Positions 1 to 7,571 of a stretch of DNA of 10,449 bases are shown piece after piece. The DNA comes from Lutibacter sp. UBA4458 (GTDB lineage: Bacteria > Bacteroidota > Bacteroidia > Flavobacteriales > Flavobacteriaceae), in assembly GCA_002390165.1 (NCBI GenBank), contig DGOU01000220.1, positions 10,566 to 21,014 on the forward strand, given 5' to 3'. Both the position numbers and the translations under genes were made by a program. Position 1 is the first letter of the stretch. Each line of letters starts with the position of its first letter. The notes under the pieces are model-generated. The model saw only the letters and a program-made list of their open reading frames with translations. It was not told where the DNA came from and ran no database searches.

Positions 1-114
1 TCTACAAAATTTAAAAAATCAAAAATTTATATAAATACTTTAATGCCTAATTTTAAATTCAAAAATAAATTAGGAAAAATAGTAAAACCAATAAATCGCT
101 GTATTACTATGTAA
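1..114 (+). CDS. Possible 3' end of an unrecognised gene (partial)
   Basis: One forward frame is open from the first base of the window to a TAA at 112-114, about 37 codons, while the other two forward frames close within the first few codons. The encoded tail is short, basic and rich in Lys, Asn and Ile (it ends ...KPINRCITM) and matches no family I can name. In DNA this AT-rich an open stretch of this size is somewhat unlikely by chance but not decisive. The stop codon lies inside the 100-118 hairpin, which would suit a gene end. No product can be proposed. Confidence 0.22.
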   Translation, partial: STKFKKSKIYINTLMPNFKFKNKLGKIVKPINRCITM

Positions 115-118
115 TACA
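100..118. repeat. Perfect 8-bp hairpin, 3-nt loop
   Basis: tgtattac (100-107) and gtaataca (111-118) are exact reverse complements around the loop tat. An A run (and so, on the minus strand, a T tract before the hairpin) lies to its right, so it is not a normal terminator for the plus strand. It overlaps the stop of the possible partial gene and forms the palindrome of the leftmost GGAC repeat. Confidence 0.6.
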
Positions 119-145
119 AAAAAAACTGTCGTCCCTTATTTTACT

Positions 146-220
146 AAGAGCAGTTACAAAAATCTAAAAATCGCAGTCCCCACATTAATTGTAGTATTTA
201 GCTTTATGGTAACTGTTCTT
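146..220. repeat. 12-bp long-range inverted repeat around middle GGAC unit
   Basis: aagagcagttac (146-157) pairs with gtaactgttctt (209-220) over 12 positions, eleven Watson-Crick and one G-T, which would be a G-U pair in plus-strand RNA. The 51-base interior contains the tcgcagtccccac unit. It may mark the borders of one repeat element or a decayed miniature mobile element. No flanking target duplication was recognised. Confidence 0.4.
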
Positions 221-307
221 TTTTATAAAAAAAAACAGCCGCAAATCATTGCAAAAACTGTCGTCCCCACGAAAATTTTTATAAACAATTTATTACGACT
301 GTAAATT

Positions 308-340
308 TTAATTTTAAACGTACTAAAAGTTTAAAATTAA
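308..340. repeat. Perfect 12-bp inverted repeat, 9-nt loop
   Basis: ttaattttaaac (308-319) and gtttaaaattaa (329-340) are exact reverse complements separated by 320-328. The arms are almost pure A/T, so chance is not excluded, but 12 perfect pairs with a short loop is notable. It is not followed by a T run, so it is not a standard terminator. It lies about 150 bases upstream of the thioesterase gene. Confidence 0.45.
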
Positions 341-488
341 TGTGTCTTGAACATATCGGGTATTGTAAATTTAATAGATAGATAGTTGATAAACAATTAT
401 TTTTTTATAAACTTTTAATCTAAAATTTAAACTGAAATTATTTAATTATATATCTTCACTAGAAATTAATAATTGAGGGAATAAAAAG

Positions 489-893
489 ATGCAATCTACT
501 AAAAAAGGAGTCTACACTTTCAGAATAAGCGTGGTAAAAAATGATTTAGATAAATTAAACCATGTAAATAATATTCAATATTTAAACTGGGTTTTAAAAG
601 CATCAGAAGAACATTGGAATTTTGTCACAAAAAAGGAATATAACAGCAATTATGCTTGGGTAGTATTAAGACATGAAATTGATTATTTAAAATCAGCAAT
701 GTTAAATGACAAAATTAATATAACTACTTGGATTAAAAATATATACGGTGTTAAAGCTGAACGAATAGTTTATATAAAACACAACAAAAAAATACTGGTT
801 AAAGCAAAAACAATTTGGGTTTTTGTAAATAAAAAAAGTATGAAACCTATAAGAATTCCAAGTGCTATTTGCAAATTATTTATGGTAAATTAA
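489..893 (+). CDS. Acyl-CoA/acyl-ACP thioesterase, hotdog fold (4HBT, YbgC/FatA-like)
   Basis: A 134-residue cytosolic protein with the hallmark of 4HBT-type thioesterases near its N terminus: D21-x3-H25-V26-N27-N28-x2-Y31, in which the Asp is the catalytic residue in YbgC-like enzymes. The rest fits one hotdog domain: a long helix after the motif (about 29-45), then strands with WVVLRHEIDYL (57-67) and a hydrophobic I-T-T-W stretch. Such enzymes hydrolyse acyl-CoA or acyl-ACP thioesters; the chain length preferred cannot be read here. The length is normal for a single-domain family member. The ATG at 489 is preceded by gagggaa at 475-481, a rare Shine-Dalgarno-like sequence for this kind of genome. 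It ends only 8 bases from the stop of the convergent glycosyltransferase gene. Family is secure, physiological substrate unknown. Confidence 0.85.
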   Translation: MQSTKKGVYTFRISVVKNDLDKLNHVNNIQYLNWVLKASEEHWNFVTKKEYNSNYAWVVLRHEIDYLKSAMLNDKINITTWIKNIYGVKAERIVYIKHNKKILVKAKTIWVFVNKKSMKPIRIPSAICKLFMVN

Positions 894-901
894 TAAGGTA
901 T

Positions 902-2131
902 TTATTTTAGCTTATTCTCTTTTTCTTCAATAAATTTTGATAAATATTTTGTACTTTTTAACGTATGAAATTGTAAAAGTTGACCAATGAAATTTTGATT
1001 CCTATATTCATCTAAATTTGAGGATATAAAACTAATTTTAGTCTGTAATTTTTTACTAAATTTTACTTTATTAAAACAATTGTTAATAATTTCTAAACCA
1101 TTTTTTTGAAATTTAGCCCAATTTTCTTCGTGATTGTATAATTCTACTGCCTTTTCTGCAAAATTATTTGAGTTATCAACAATAAAACCATTCCATTTGG
1201 TATTTCGCGTCATTCCTTCTGCTCCAATTGAAGTGGTAATATTTGGTGTTCCAAAAATCATAGAGTCTAATAATTTTCCTTTTAAACCTGCTCCAAATAA
1301 AAGAGGAGCCAAACAAACCCGACTATTTATATATACTTTCTCTTTATTATTAACCCAGCCTTTAATAATAAAACCTTCTTTTTCATTATTTAATTGTTGT
1401 ATTTTTTGATTAGCATATGCTCCATATACATGCAATTCTACTTTTGGTAATTTCTTACGAATTTTAGGCCAAATTTCATTTTTTAAATAGATAACAGATT
1501 CATAATTAGGTTTGTGCATAAAATTTCCCATGGTAATAAAATGCTGTCTATCTTTAAAATTAGGATAACTATTTATAATTTCTTGAGATATTTTATTTTG
1601 AAAGAAGGGAATATAATGAATAAGTTTAGCATTAATTTTAAATTCATTTTTTAATAATTTCATTTCAAATTTTGAAATTATTAAACTTAAATCAGATCTA
1701 TAAATACTAGCTATTTCACGCTTTGTTGTATCATTATTCAAATTAATATTAACCTTTTTTTTAAAAGCTTGTTCTCTAGCTAAACGCAAAAAATGTAAGT
1801 CTTCAGTATCTAAAATTCTCATAGCCTTTGGGCATATTTCAGCAACTCGCCATCCAAATTGTTCTTCCGTTATAAATTGATCAAATAGTACAATATTTGG
1901 TTTTAAATTAAAAATAAAACTATCAAACGAAGTATTATTTAATTCAATTTGTGAAGTATTAACATTTAAGGACTCTAAGTTAAAAGAATGGGAGGTTTTG
2001 GGTTTTGAACATCCAAAAGTAATATGGTATCTATTTTCTAGAAAAAAATTAATTAATTGCACCATTCTTGTTCCAGCAGCAGTAGTAGTTGGTTCTGGCC
2101 AACGCAAACCTATAATCAGCAGTTTTTTCAT
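902..2131 (-). CDS. GT-B glycosyltransferase, GT4-like
   Basis: A 409-residue cytosolic or membrane-associated glycosyltransferase that would move a sugar from a nucleotide-sugar donor to a surface-glycan, lipid or small-molecule acceptor. The N-terminal Rossmann half (1 to about 175) begins with LLIIGLRWPEP and an AAGTR motif (18-22), typical of GT-B enzymes with a glycine-rich acceptor-side loop. The C-terminal donor-binding half starts about 195 with MGNFMHKPN (201-209), then IWPKIR (220-225), and the donor loop with FGAGLKGK (279-286), LLDSM (287-291) and GTPNITTSIGAEGM (294-307), close to the usual GxGxKxLEAMxxGxPVVTT pattern with Asp in place of Glu at 289. There is no signal peptide. 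It is not embedded in a polysaccharide cluster, so its glycan is unknown. The ATG at 2131 gives the natural MKKLLIIG start, and a TAnnTTTG box lies immediately upstream. Confidence 0.85.
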   Translation of the reverse strand: MKKLLIIGLRWPEPTTTAAGTRMVQLINFFLENRYHITFGCSKPKTSHSFNLESLNVNTSQIELNNTSFDSFIFNLKPNIVLFDQFITEEQFGWRVAEICPKAMRILDTEDLHFLRLAREQAFKKKVNINLNNDTTKREIASIYRSDLSLIISKFEMKLLKNEFKINAKLIHYIPFFQNKISQEIINSYPNFKDRQHFITMGNFMHKPNYESVIYLKNEIWPKIRKKLPKVELHVYGAYANQKIQQLNNEKEGFIIKGWVNNKEKVYINSRVCLAPLLFGAGLKGKLLDSMIFGTPNITTSIGAEGMTRNTKWNGFIVDNSNNFAEKAVELYNHEENWAKFQKNGLEIINNCFNKVKFSKKLQTKISFISSNLDEYRNQNFIGQLLQFHTLKSTKYLSKFIEEKENKLK

Positions 2132-2135
2132 AGTT

Positions 2136-2143
2136 CAAAAATA
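2136..2143 (-). promoter_or_regulatory. TAnnTTTG -7 box just before the glycosyltransferase start
   Basis: Minus-strand TATTTTTG matches the Bacteroidota -7 consensus TAnnTTTG exactly and ends 4 bases before the ATG (2131-2129). A TTG that could serve as -33 element lies 22 bases further upstream (2168-2166), a slightly long spacing. If it is used, transcription would begin at or next to the start codon and the message would be nearly leaderless. In DNA this AT-rich the match could be chance. Confidence 0.3.
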
Positions 2144-2255
2144 GAATTTAAAAATAGAATATGACCAAACCAATTAATTCTTAATTATATTCTTTTTAAT
2201 CTTTTGATATCTTAAAATCAACATTTAATAAAAAAAATAGACTAAATCAACTAAG

Positions 2256-3611
2256 CTACTCAGCTTCAATTATAGGAGATGGGCTTGTAACTTCATCTGC
2301 TCCGTGTGTTAATTTTTTCAATTTTTTAACAAAAACAATTAAAAGCAATCCAAAAAAGGCACAAAAAGCAAAAATACTAAAGAAAATAGTGTATTCACCA
2401 GCACTTTGAGCCTCTTCACCTAAAAATGCAGCGAGTCTATTTCCTAATCCTGAAACCATAAAATAAGCTCCCATCATTAAGGAAGCATATTTTGCTGGTG
2501 CTAATTTTGTGATAAAAGAAAGTGCTACAGGCGATATACTTAACTCTCCAATTACATGTAATAAATATGCTCCAAACAACCAATAAATAGAAGCTTTTCC
2601 GTCTAAGGACACTGTTGTTTCTAGTGCAGCTTTTGATAGTAGAAAAAAACCTAAACCAGTAATTATTGTTCCAATTGCCATTTTAAATAAGGAAGAACTT
2701 TCTAAACCCTTTTTTCGCCATTGAGACCAGAAATAAGCAATTGGCAAACCAATTAATATAACATAAAAGGCGTGAAGGGATTGTAGAAAACTTGTAGGTA
2801 TTGTAATACCAAACATAACTCTATTAATTTTGTCACGTGCATATAAATTCATCAATCCGCCTGCTTGTTCATAGGCTCCCCAAAAAACAATAACAATTAT
2901 AAACGATAAAATTAATACAATCATCCTATCTTTTTCAATAGGCGTTAATTTCACATTTTTCTGGGTTCCTTTTTCCTTTTTAAAAGAAACAAAATTTCCT
3001 ACGTTGGTTAAATATTTTTGACCCCATAGGTATACAATTTGACCTAGTGCCATGCCAATTCCAGCTAATCCAAAACCATAATGCCAATTAATAACTTCAC
3101 CAATATACCCAACAATTATTGGTGCGGTAAATGCACCAATATTAATTCCTATATAAAAAATTGTAAATGCTGTATCTCTTTTTACGTCTCCTTTATTGTA
3201 TAAACCACCAACCATTGTTGAAATGTTAGGTTTTAAAGCGCCAACTCCTAATACAATAAGCACAATACCTGAATAAAAAGCCCAAAGTTCATCATAAGCT
3301 AAAATAAAATGTCCAAGTACTAATAAAAAACCACCCAACATTACGGTTTTTTTCTGCCCTAATAAACGGTCCGCTATTAACCCTCCTGGAACAGACATAA
3401 CATAAACCATCATGGTGTACCAGCCATACATTTGTAATGCAGAAACATTATCCCAACCTAAACCAGCGTTACTTTCTGAAGTTTTTGCTGTTAAATAAAG
3501 AACTAAAATAGCGCGCATACCATAGTATGAAAATCGCTCCCACATTTCTGTAAAAAATAAAATATATAATCCTTTTGGATGTCCCCAAAGTAGTTGTTCT
3601 TGTTTTGCCAT
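2256..3611 (-). CDS. POT/PTR2 family proton-coupled di-/tripeptide transporter
   Basis: A 451-residue inner-membrane MFS protein importing small peptides with protons. TM1 carries the family motif E22-x2-E25-R26-F27-x-Y29-Y30-G31; TM4 has the conserved lysine K127 in GALKPNIS, which pairs functionally with the ExxER motif in studied POTs; residues 150-172 match the PTR2 signature (IFYIGINIGAF...). TM7 has FWGAYEQAGG (243-252), and TM10 GELSISPVALS has the conserved E356. I count twelve hydrophobic segments: about 14-40, 60-80, 90-106, 110-131, 148-170, 175-197, 229-252, 268-296, 309-330, 342-365, 375-397 and 407-428. Only about 30 hydrophilic residues separate TM6 from TM7, where most bacterial POTs carry two extra helices, which explains its length below the usual near-500. 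It is divergent from the EamA gene. ATG 3611 is the natural start. Confidence 0.9.
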   Translation of the reverse strand: MAKQEQLLWGHPKGLYILFFTEMWERFSYYGMRAILVLYLTAKTSESNAGLGWDNVSALQMYGWYTMMVYVMSVPGGLIADRLLGQKKTVMLGGFLLVLGHFILAYDELWAFYSGIVLIVLGVGALKPNISTMVGGLYNKGDVKRDTAFTIFYIGINIGAFTAPIIVGYIGEVINWHYGFGLAGIGMALGQIVYLWGQKYLTNVGNFVSFKKEKGTQKNVKLTPIEKDRMIVLILSFIIVIVFWGAYEQAGGLMNLYARDKINRVMFGITIPTSFLQSLHAFYVILIGLPIAYFWSQWRKKGLESSSLFKMAIGTIITGLGFFLLSKAALETTVSLDGKASIYWLFGAYLLHVIGELSISPVALSFITKLAPAKYASLMMGAYFMVSGLGNRLAAFLGEEAQSAGEYTIFFSIFAFCAFFGLLLIVFVKKLKKLTHGADEVTSPSPIIEAE

Positions 3612-3825
3612 TTTAATATTTAAAATTTAAAAATGCTAAATATACTATTTTTATTGATGTTTAAGAGTTTCTGATTGATGGAATAAAAATTAAATTGAAT
3701 AGGTAATAAAAATGCTTTAATTTTAGAATATAATTTAAAAAAAATCAGGATATCAAAATAGCTATGAAGTTGAAATATTTTTATAATATTGGTCTTTCAA
3801 AAATCAATTGAAATTTTAACGATAC

Positions 3826-4743
3826 ATGAGTAAATCTCAAAATACTTTATTAATTATTTTTGCTTTTTTTGCTATATATGTAATTTGGGGGTCAACATAT
3901 ATGTTAAATAAGGTTGCAGTAAATGAATTACCTCCATTTATGTTAGCTGCCGTTCGCTTTATAACTGCAGGTGTTTTAATTTTTATTATAGCATTTTTAT
4001 CTGGAAAAAAAATCTTTATTTCTAAAAAACAATTATTAAATACATCTATTGCTGGATTTTTATTTTTGACCTTTGGAAATGGGGTAGTAGTTTGGGCTTT
4101 AAAATATGTAGATAGTGGTTTTGCAGCTTTAGAAATTTCTGCGCAACCTTTAGTGGTTTTACTCTTAATGAAAATATTTGAAGGAAAAAAAATTGAAACT
4201 AGTTCCATAATAGGAGTGGTGTTAGGAACTATTGGTATTTATTTATTAGTGTCTCAAAAACAAATAATTAGCCAAGAAAATACCGTTTTAGGAATGCTAA
4301 TGATATTTGCCTGTATGATTAGTTGGGGTTATGGCAGTTTATTTGTTGCAAAGGCTGACTTACCTTCTAATTATTTTGTTAATACTGGATATCAAATGTT
4401 TTTAGGTGGAATTATGTTACTAATTAGCAGCTATTTATTAGATGAAACCTGGACGCTACCAAATACATGGAGCATAGAAGTTCAATATTCTATGATTTTA
4501 TTAATATTTTTTGGAAGCATTATAGCATTTACTTCTTTTAATTACTTACTCAAAGTTGTTTCTCCAGAAAAAGTTGCAACATCAACCTATGTAAACCCAA
4601 TTATTGCCTTAGGTTTAGGTTGGTATGTATTAAATGAACAAATAACCACACAATCTATTTTTGCGGCAGCTATATTGTTAACTGGCGTTTATTTTATTAA
4701 TACAAAGAAAAAAATAGTTGTTTTTTCTAGGTTTAAAAAGTAA
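3826..4743 (+). CDS. EamA-family transporter (drug/metabolite exporter, YedA/RhaT-like)
   Basis: A 305-residue inner-membrane protein of the drug/metabolite transporter superfamily with two EamA repeats, about 10-142 and 153-291, giving the expected ten hydrophobic segments. The first repeat starts with the typical YVIWGSTY (18-25), then NELPPF (33-38), AAVRFITAG (41-49) and the FGNGVVVWALKYVDSG region (83-98). The second ends with VNPIIALGLGWYVLNE (256-271), a common closing motif. Members export amino acids, metabolites or drugs; no substrate can be read from this sequence. A basic tail after residue 293 faces the cytoplasm. The ATG at 3826 starts a short n-region straight before TM1, and no better start is seen. 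A TAATATTG, one base off TAnnTTTG, lies at 3784-3791. The next gene starts 34 bases downstream on the same strand, so co-transcription is possible. Confidence 0.85.
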   Translation: MSKSQNTLLIIFAFFAIYVIWGSTYMLNKVAVNELPPFMLAAVRFITAGVLIFIIAFLSGKKIFISKKQLLNTSIAGFLFLTFGNGVVVWALKYVDSGFAALEISAQPLVVLLLMKIFEGKKIETSSIIGVVLGTIGIYLLVSQKQIISQENTVLGMLMIFACMISWGYGSLFVAKADLPSNYFVNTGYQMFLGGIMLLISSYLLDETWTLPNTWSIEVQYSMILLIFFGSIIAFTSFNYLLKVVSPEKVATSTYVNPIIALGLGWYVLNEQITTQSIFAAAILLTGVYFINTKKKIVVFSRFKK

Positions 4744-4777
4744 AAAAACTAATTTTAAGCTTTAAACTAATTGCTCA

Positions 4778-6880
4778 ATGAAAAAGAAAATATTACTACT
4801 ATTATTACTTACTTCAAGTATAATAAAAGCTCAAATAGATTACCCAAACACTAAAAAAATACCTGTAGAAAACACTTACCATAAAATTGAAATTATAGAT
4901 AATTATCAATGGTTAGAAGATAAAAAGTCCAATGAGGTTAAGAATTGGGTAAAACTACAAAATAAAATTTCTGTTAAATATTTAAACAAACTTGATAGAG
5001 CCTCTAACTCCAAAAGTCAAATGGATAAATACTTTTATCATGATATGAGTATGGATAGTTTAGACTTAAATTATGTTAAAAATAAAAACTTTCATTTTAA
5101 AATAATGTATCCAAGCATAAATTCTACACCTTCAATATATTATTCCAAAGGAAATTATGGAGGGTATGAACAACTAATTAGTTCTAATGCTATTTCAAAA
5201 AAGGATCAAATAATTTTTAGTTTTTTAAAGCCATCTAAAAGTGGAAGATTTTTAGCATATCAGTACAGTAGAAATGGAAGTGATTGGAAGGAAATAAAAA
5301 TAGTTCAAATTAAAAATAGACGATATTTTAAAGAAACACTAAAAAACACAATATCTTCTGAAATCTATTGGTTTGGGCAAGGGTTTTTCTATAAAAAATA
5401 TCCTAACAACTTAAATAAACCTGATAAAATAAAAAGGAAATTTCCACAAATTATGTATCACAAACTTGGTACAGAACAAACTCAAGATAAATTAATTTAT
5501 GAGGTGAAAAAGGATAATGAATCGCTTAGGATTTATGGAACTTCTAAACAAAATTTATTTATCATAAAAAAAGAAGATAGTAGTAATCAGAAGTTTAGTT
5601 ACTTTTATTTAGAACCAAATAAGGGTTTAGAATTTAAGCCCATGTTTGTCAATATTAATTATGATATTAATATTGTAAGCTATAAACAAGACACTATTAT
5701 TGCATTAACAAAAATAAAAAATAAAAAATATTTAATTTCATTTCCAAAAAGTAACACAAAAAAATGGAAAATATTAACGCCATCTTATTCTGGAGCTGTT
5801 TTTACGGATTTTGATTTAACAAAAACTAAAATTGTAACTTCATTTCAAGCTAATAATTCTTCCATAATTTCAATTTCAAATTATAAAGGAGAAGTTTTAG
5901 GAGAAGTAACAACTCCTAAAGGGATGAGTGTTAGCGATTTGGTTTATAATAAACCTCAAAATAAATTCTTTTTCAAACTATCATCCTATACTATTCCTCC
6001 GGTTTTATGTTTACTAAATTTAGATAAATATTCCTTTAGATATTTAGGGAAAACAAATGTGAGTTTTGATCCTAAGAATTATAAATTTAAAAGTATTAAA
6101 TTTAATTCGAAAGATGGAACAGAAGTACCATTATTTATAGTTTATAAAGATTCTTTGAAAAAAAATAAAAATACTCCATTTCTACTAAAAACTTATGGAG
6201 GATATGGCGTAATAGCCAAACCAACTTTTGACCCAGGAGTTATATATTTTATTGAAAATGGAGGCGCATTTGCATATGTTCATGTTAGAGGAGGTGGAGA
6301 GTATGGTAGTAATTGGTGGAAAGCTGGTAAAAATTTAAATAAAAAAAATGCCATTTATGATTTTATAAATGCTGCTGAATATTTAATTAAAGAAGGATAC
6401 ACAAAACCTAAAAAAATTGCCGCTACAGGAGGTTCTCATGGCGGGATGGTTGTAGCTGCTTCAATTATTAAACAACCTGAGTTATTTGGAGCTGCGGTTA
6501 TTGATGTAGGAGTACTTGATATGTTAAGATTCGAAATGTCTGAAGCTGGGAATACATATACTAATATTAATGAATTTGGATCGGTAAAAAATGAGTTAGA
6601 ATTTAAAAATATGTTGTCTTATTCACCATATCAAAACATTGATTTCTCTGTTAATTATCCTTCTATGTTAATTATGACTGGGACTGATGATACAAGAGTT
6701 CCCCCATATCATTCTTTTAAATTTACTGCTAAGTTGCAAAAAAATCCAAATCAAAAAAATCCAATTTTATTATGGGTACAGAACAAAACTGGACATTATG
6801 GAGCAAATGAATATTTTTCTAAAATAAAAGAAAAGGCATCTGTTTTTAATTTTTTATTACAAGAATTAAAAAAGTATTAA
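4778..6880 (+). CDS. Secreted prolyl oligopeptidase (peptidase family S9A)
   Basis: A 700-residue serine peptidase that would cleave short peptides after proline. Residues 1-18 form a signal peptide (MKKK, poly-Leu core, ending IIKA before Q19), placing the enzyme in the periplasm or outside. The S9A start follows: YPNTKK (22-27), then DNYQWLED (41-48) and NWVKLQN (56-62). Residues about 75-430 are the beta-propeller. The C-terminal alpha/beta-hydrolase domain has TYGGYG (472-477, Y473 matching the oxyanion tyrosine), the nucleophile S553 in GGSHGG, D638 with R640 in TGTDDTRVPP, and H673 in TGHYGA, so the triad is complete. Two oddities: the canonical GGSNGG reads GGSHGG, and the usual GHG after the catalytic His is GHY. 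Length matches the family. It may work with the nearby peptide transporter in peptide use; this is inference. It follows the EamA gene by 34 bases. Confidence 0.93.
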   Translation: MKKKILLLLLLTSSIIKAQIDYPNTKKIPVENTYHKIEIIDNYQWLEDKKSNEVKNWVKLQNKISVKYLNKLDRASNSKSQMDKYFYHDMSMDSLDLNYVKNKNFHFKIMYPSINSTPSIYYSKGNYGGYEQLISSNAISKKDQIIFSFLKPSKSGRFLAYQYSRNGSDWKEIKIVQIKNRRYFKETLKNTISSEIYWFGQGFFYKKYPNNLNKPDKIKRKFPQIMYHKLGTEQTQDKLIYEVKKDNESLRIYGTSKQNLFIIKKEDSSNQKFSYFYLEPNKGLEFKPMFVNINYDINIVSYKQDTIIALTKIKNKKYLISFPKSNTKKWKILTPSYSGAVFTDFDLTKTKIVTSFQANNSSIISISNYKGEVLGEVTTPKGMSVSDLVYNKPQNKFFFKLSSYTIPPVLCLLNLDKYSFRYLGKTNVSFDPKNYKFKSIKFNSKDGTEVPLFIVYKDSLKKNKNTPFLLKTYGGYGVIAKPTFDPGVIYFIENGGAFAYVHVRGGGEYGSNWWKAGKNLNKKNAIYDFINAAEYLIKEGYTKPKKIAATGGSHGGMVVAASIIKQPELFGAAVIDVGVLDMLRFEMSEAGNTYTNINEFGSVKNELEFKNMLSYSPYQNIDFSVNYPSMLIMTGTDDTRVPPYHSFKFTAKLQKNPNQKNPILLWVQNKTGHYGANEYFSKIKEKASVFNFLLQELKKY

Positions 6881-6965
6881 TGTTATTTTTATATGTAATT
6901 ATATTGTTTTAAAAGCTTAATTCATAAAATATTGCAAATTTTCCAATAAATTAAAATACATATAT

Positions 6966-6973
6966 TATCTTTG
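6966..6973 (+). promoter_or_regulatory. TAnnTTTG -7 box upstream of first cold-shock gene
   Basis: TATCTTTG is an exact match to the Bacteroidota -7 consensus. No TTG stands at the expected distance upstream (the nearest is about 31 bases away), so the -33 element is weak or absent. If used, it gives a 5' leader of roughly 140 bases before ATG 7119, the kind of long leader seen on cold-shock mRNAs. The leader contains aatttagct twice (7014-7022 and 7058-7066). Confidence 0.4.
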
Positions 6974-7118
6974 CAGAAGTTTAAAAAGATGGTATTGAAC
7001 GATAAATAAGATCAATTTAGCTAAAACTTTTATTTGTATAAACCTTTCTCAGATACTAATTTAGCTTTTCAACTTATTCTTAGAAACTACGTAATCACAT
7101 AAATTTAAAATATATTTA

Positions 7119-7571
7119 ATGGCAAAATCGCAACAGACTTTTAACAAAATTGAAAAAGAAAAAAAACGTTTAAAAAAGCGAGAAGAAAAACAAAAGAAAA
7201 AATTAGCCCGAAAAGCGGAAGCTAAGGAAAAAGGAGCAGGAATTCAATTTGCTTATGTAGATCATAACGGTAACTTAACCGATACACCACCAGATCCATC
7301 ATTAAAAGTTGAAATTGATGCTGAAAGTATTGAAATTGGAATTCCTAAAAAGTCAGATAGCGATGAACCATTTGATCCAGTTAGAAAAGGGAAAGTATCT
7401 TTTTATGACTCATCAAAAGGATTTGGATTTATTATTGATACAGAAACTCAAGAAAAATTCTTTACTCATGTAAGTGGGATAATTGATGAAATTACAGAAA
7501 ATGATAAAGTTTCTTTTGAATTAGAAAAAGGAATGAAGGGAATGAATGCGGTTAGAGTAAAAAAAATATAA
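7119..7571 (+). CDS. Cold-shock-domain protein with lysine-rich N-terminal extension
   Basis: A 150-residue probable RNA-binding protein. Residues 1-39 are a highly basic, charged helix (repeated KK, EK, RK pairs) likely to bind RNA or form a coiled coil. Residues 40-88 are an acidic, probably flexible linker including DTPPDPS. Residues 89-150 form one cold-shock domain with RNP1 KGFGFI (100-105) and RNP2-like FFTHVSG (114-120). The family binds single-stranded RNA and DNA and loosens RNA structure. The RNP2 position carries FFTH rather than the usual FVH. The domain closely resembles the 63-residue CspA-like protein encoded 161 bases downstream, suggesting an old duplication with a gained N-terminal arm. 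The ATG at 7119 (MAKSQQT) has an A/T-rich leader without Shine-Dalgarno sequence. Domain call firm; role specific to cold or general RNA chaperoning not decidable. Confidence 0.88.
   Translation: MAKSQQTFNKIEKEKKRLKKREEKQKKKLARKAEAKEKGAGIQFAYVDHNGNLTDTPPDPSLKVEIDAESIEIGIPKKSDSDEPFDPVRKGKVSFYDSSKGFGFIIDTETQEKFFTHVSGIIDEITENDKVSFELEKGMKGMNAVRVKKI

Larger units (their letters stand above)
95..270 (-). repeat. Cluster of REP-like GGAC palindromic repeats
   Basis: A 15-base word, aaaaactgtcgtccc, occurs exactly at 121-135 and 253-267. A related unit (aaaaatcgcagtccccac) lies at about 166-183, sharing gtccccac with 263-270. Read on the minus strand, each unit is GGGAC, then five bases, then a T tract. 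Two of the three run straight into a small palindrome: tgtattac/gtaataca at 100-118, and nested cag...ctg with gcaa...ttgc at 236-260. A GGAC foot followed by an imperfect hairpin in a non-coding spacer resembles REP elements mobilised by RAYT (IS200-like) transposases. That assignment is inference; no transposase is in the window. Confidence 0.45.
115..488. other. Gene-free, repeat-bearing spacer
   Basis: No frame on either strand carries a convincing gene here. The left half holds the GTCC-containing repeats and inverted repeats listed separately. The right half (about 341-488) is plain A/T-rich DNA with a short tetranucleotide run (atag-type, about 374-385) and presumably the promoter of the thioesterase gene, although I find no clean TAnnTTTG box. 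There is no tRNA cloverleaf and no recognisable riboswitch. Confidence 0.6.

Noticed and set aside
121..270. Possible CRISPR array from the repeated GTCC words
   Set aside because: Only three unequal copies with irregular spacing and low-complexity interiors; no cas genes and no constant-length spacers.
374..385. Tetranucleotide run (atag-type, three units) as a phase-variation tract
   Set aside because: Too short to slip appreciably, and far from any start codon or promoter box.
1134..1409. Forward open frame of 91 codons
   Set aside because: It lies wholly antisense within the glycosyltransferase gene, whose domain motifs are unmistakable; the forward product resembles nothing.
3837..4208. 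Reverse open frame of 123 codons
   Set aside because: Antisense shadow of the EamA transporter gene; no family features.
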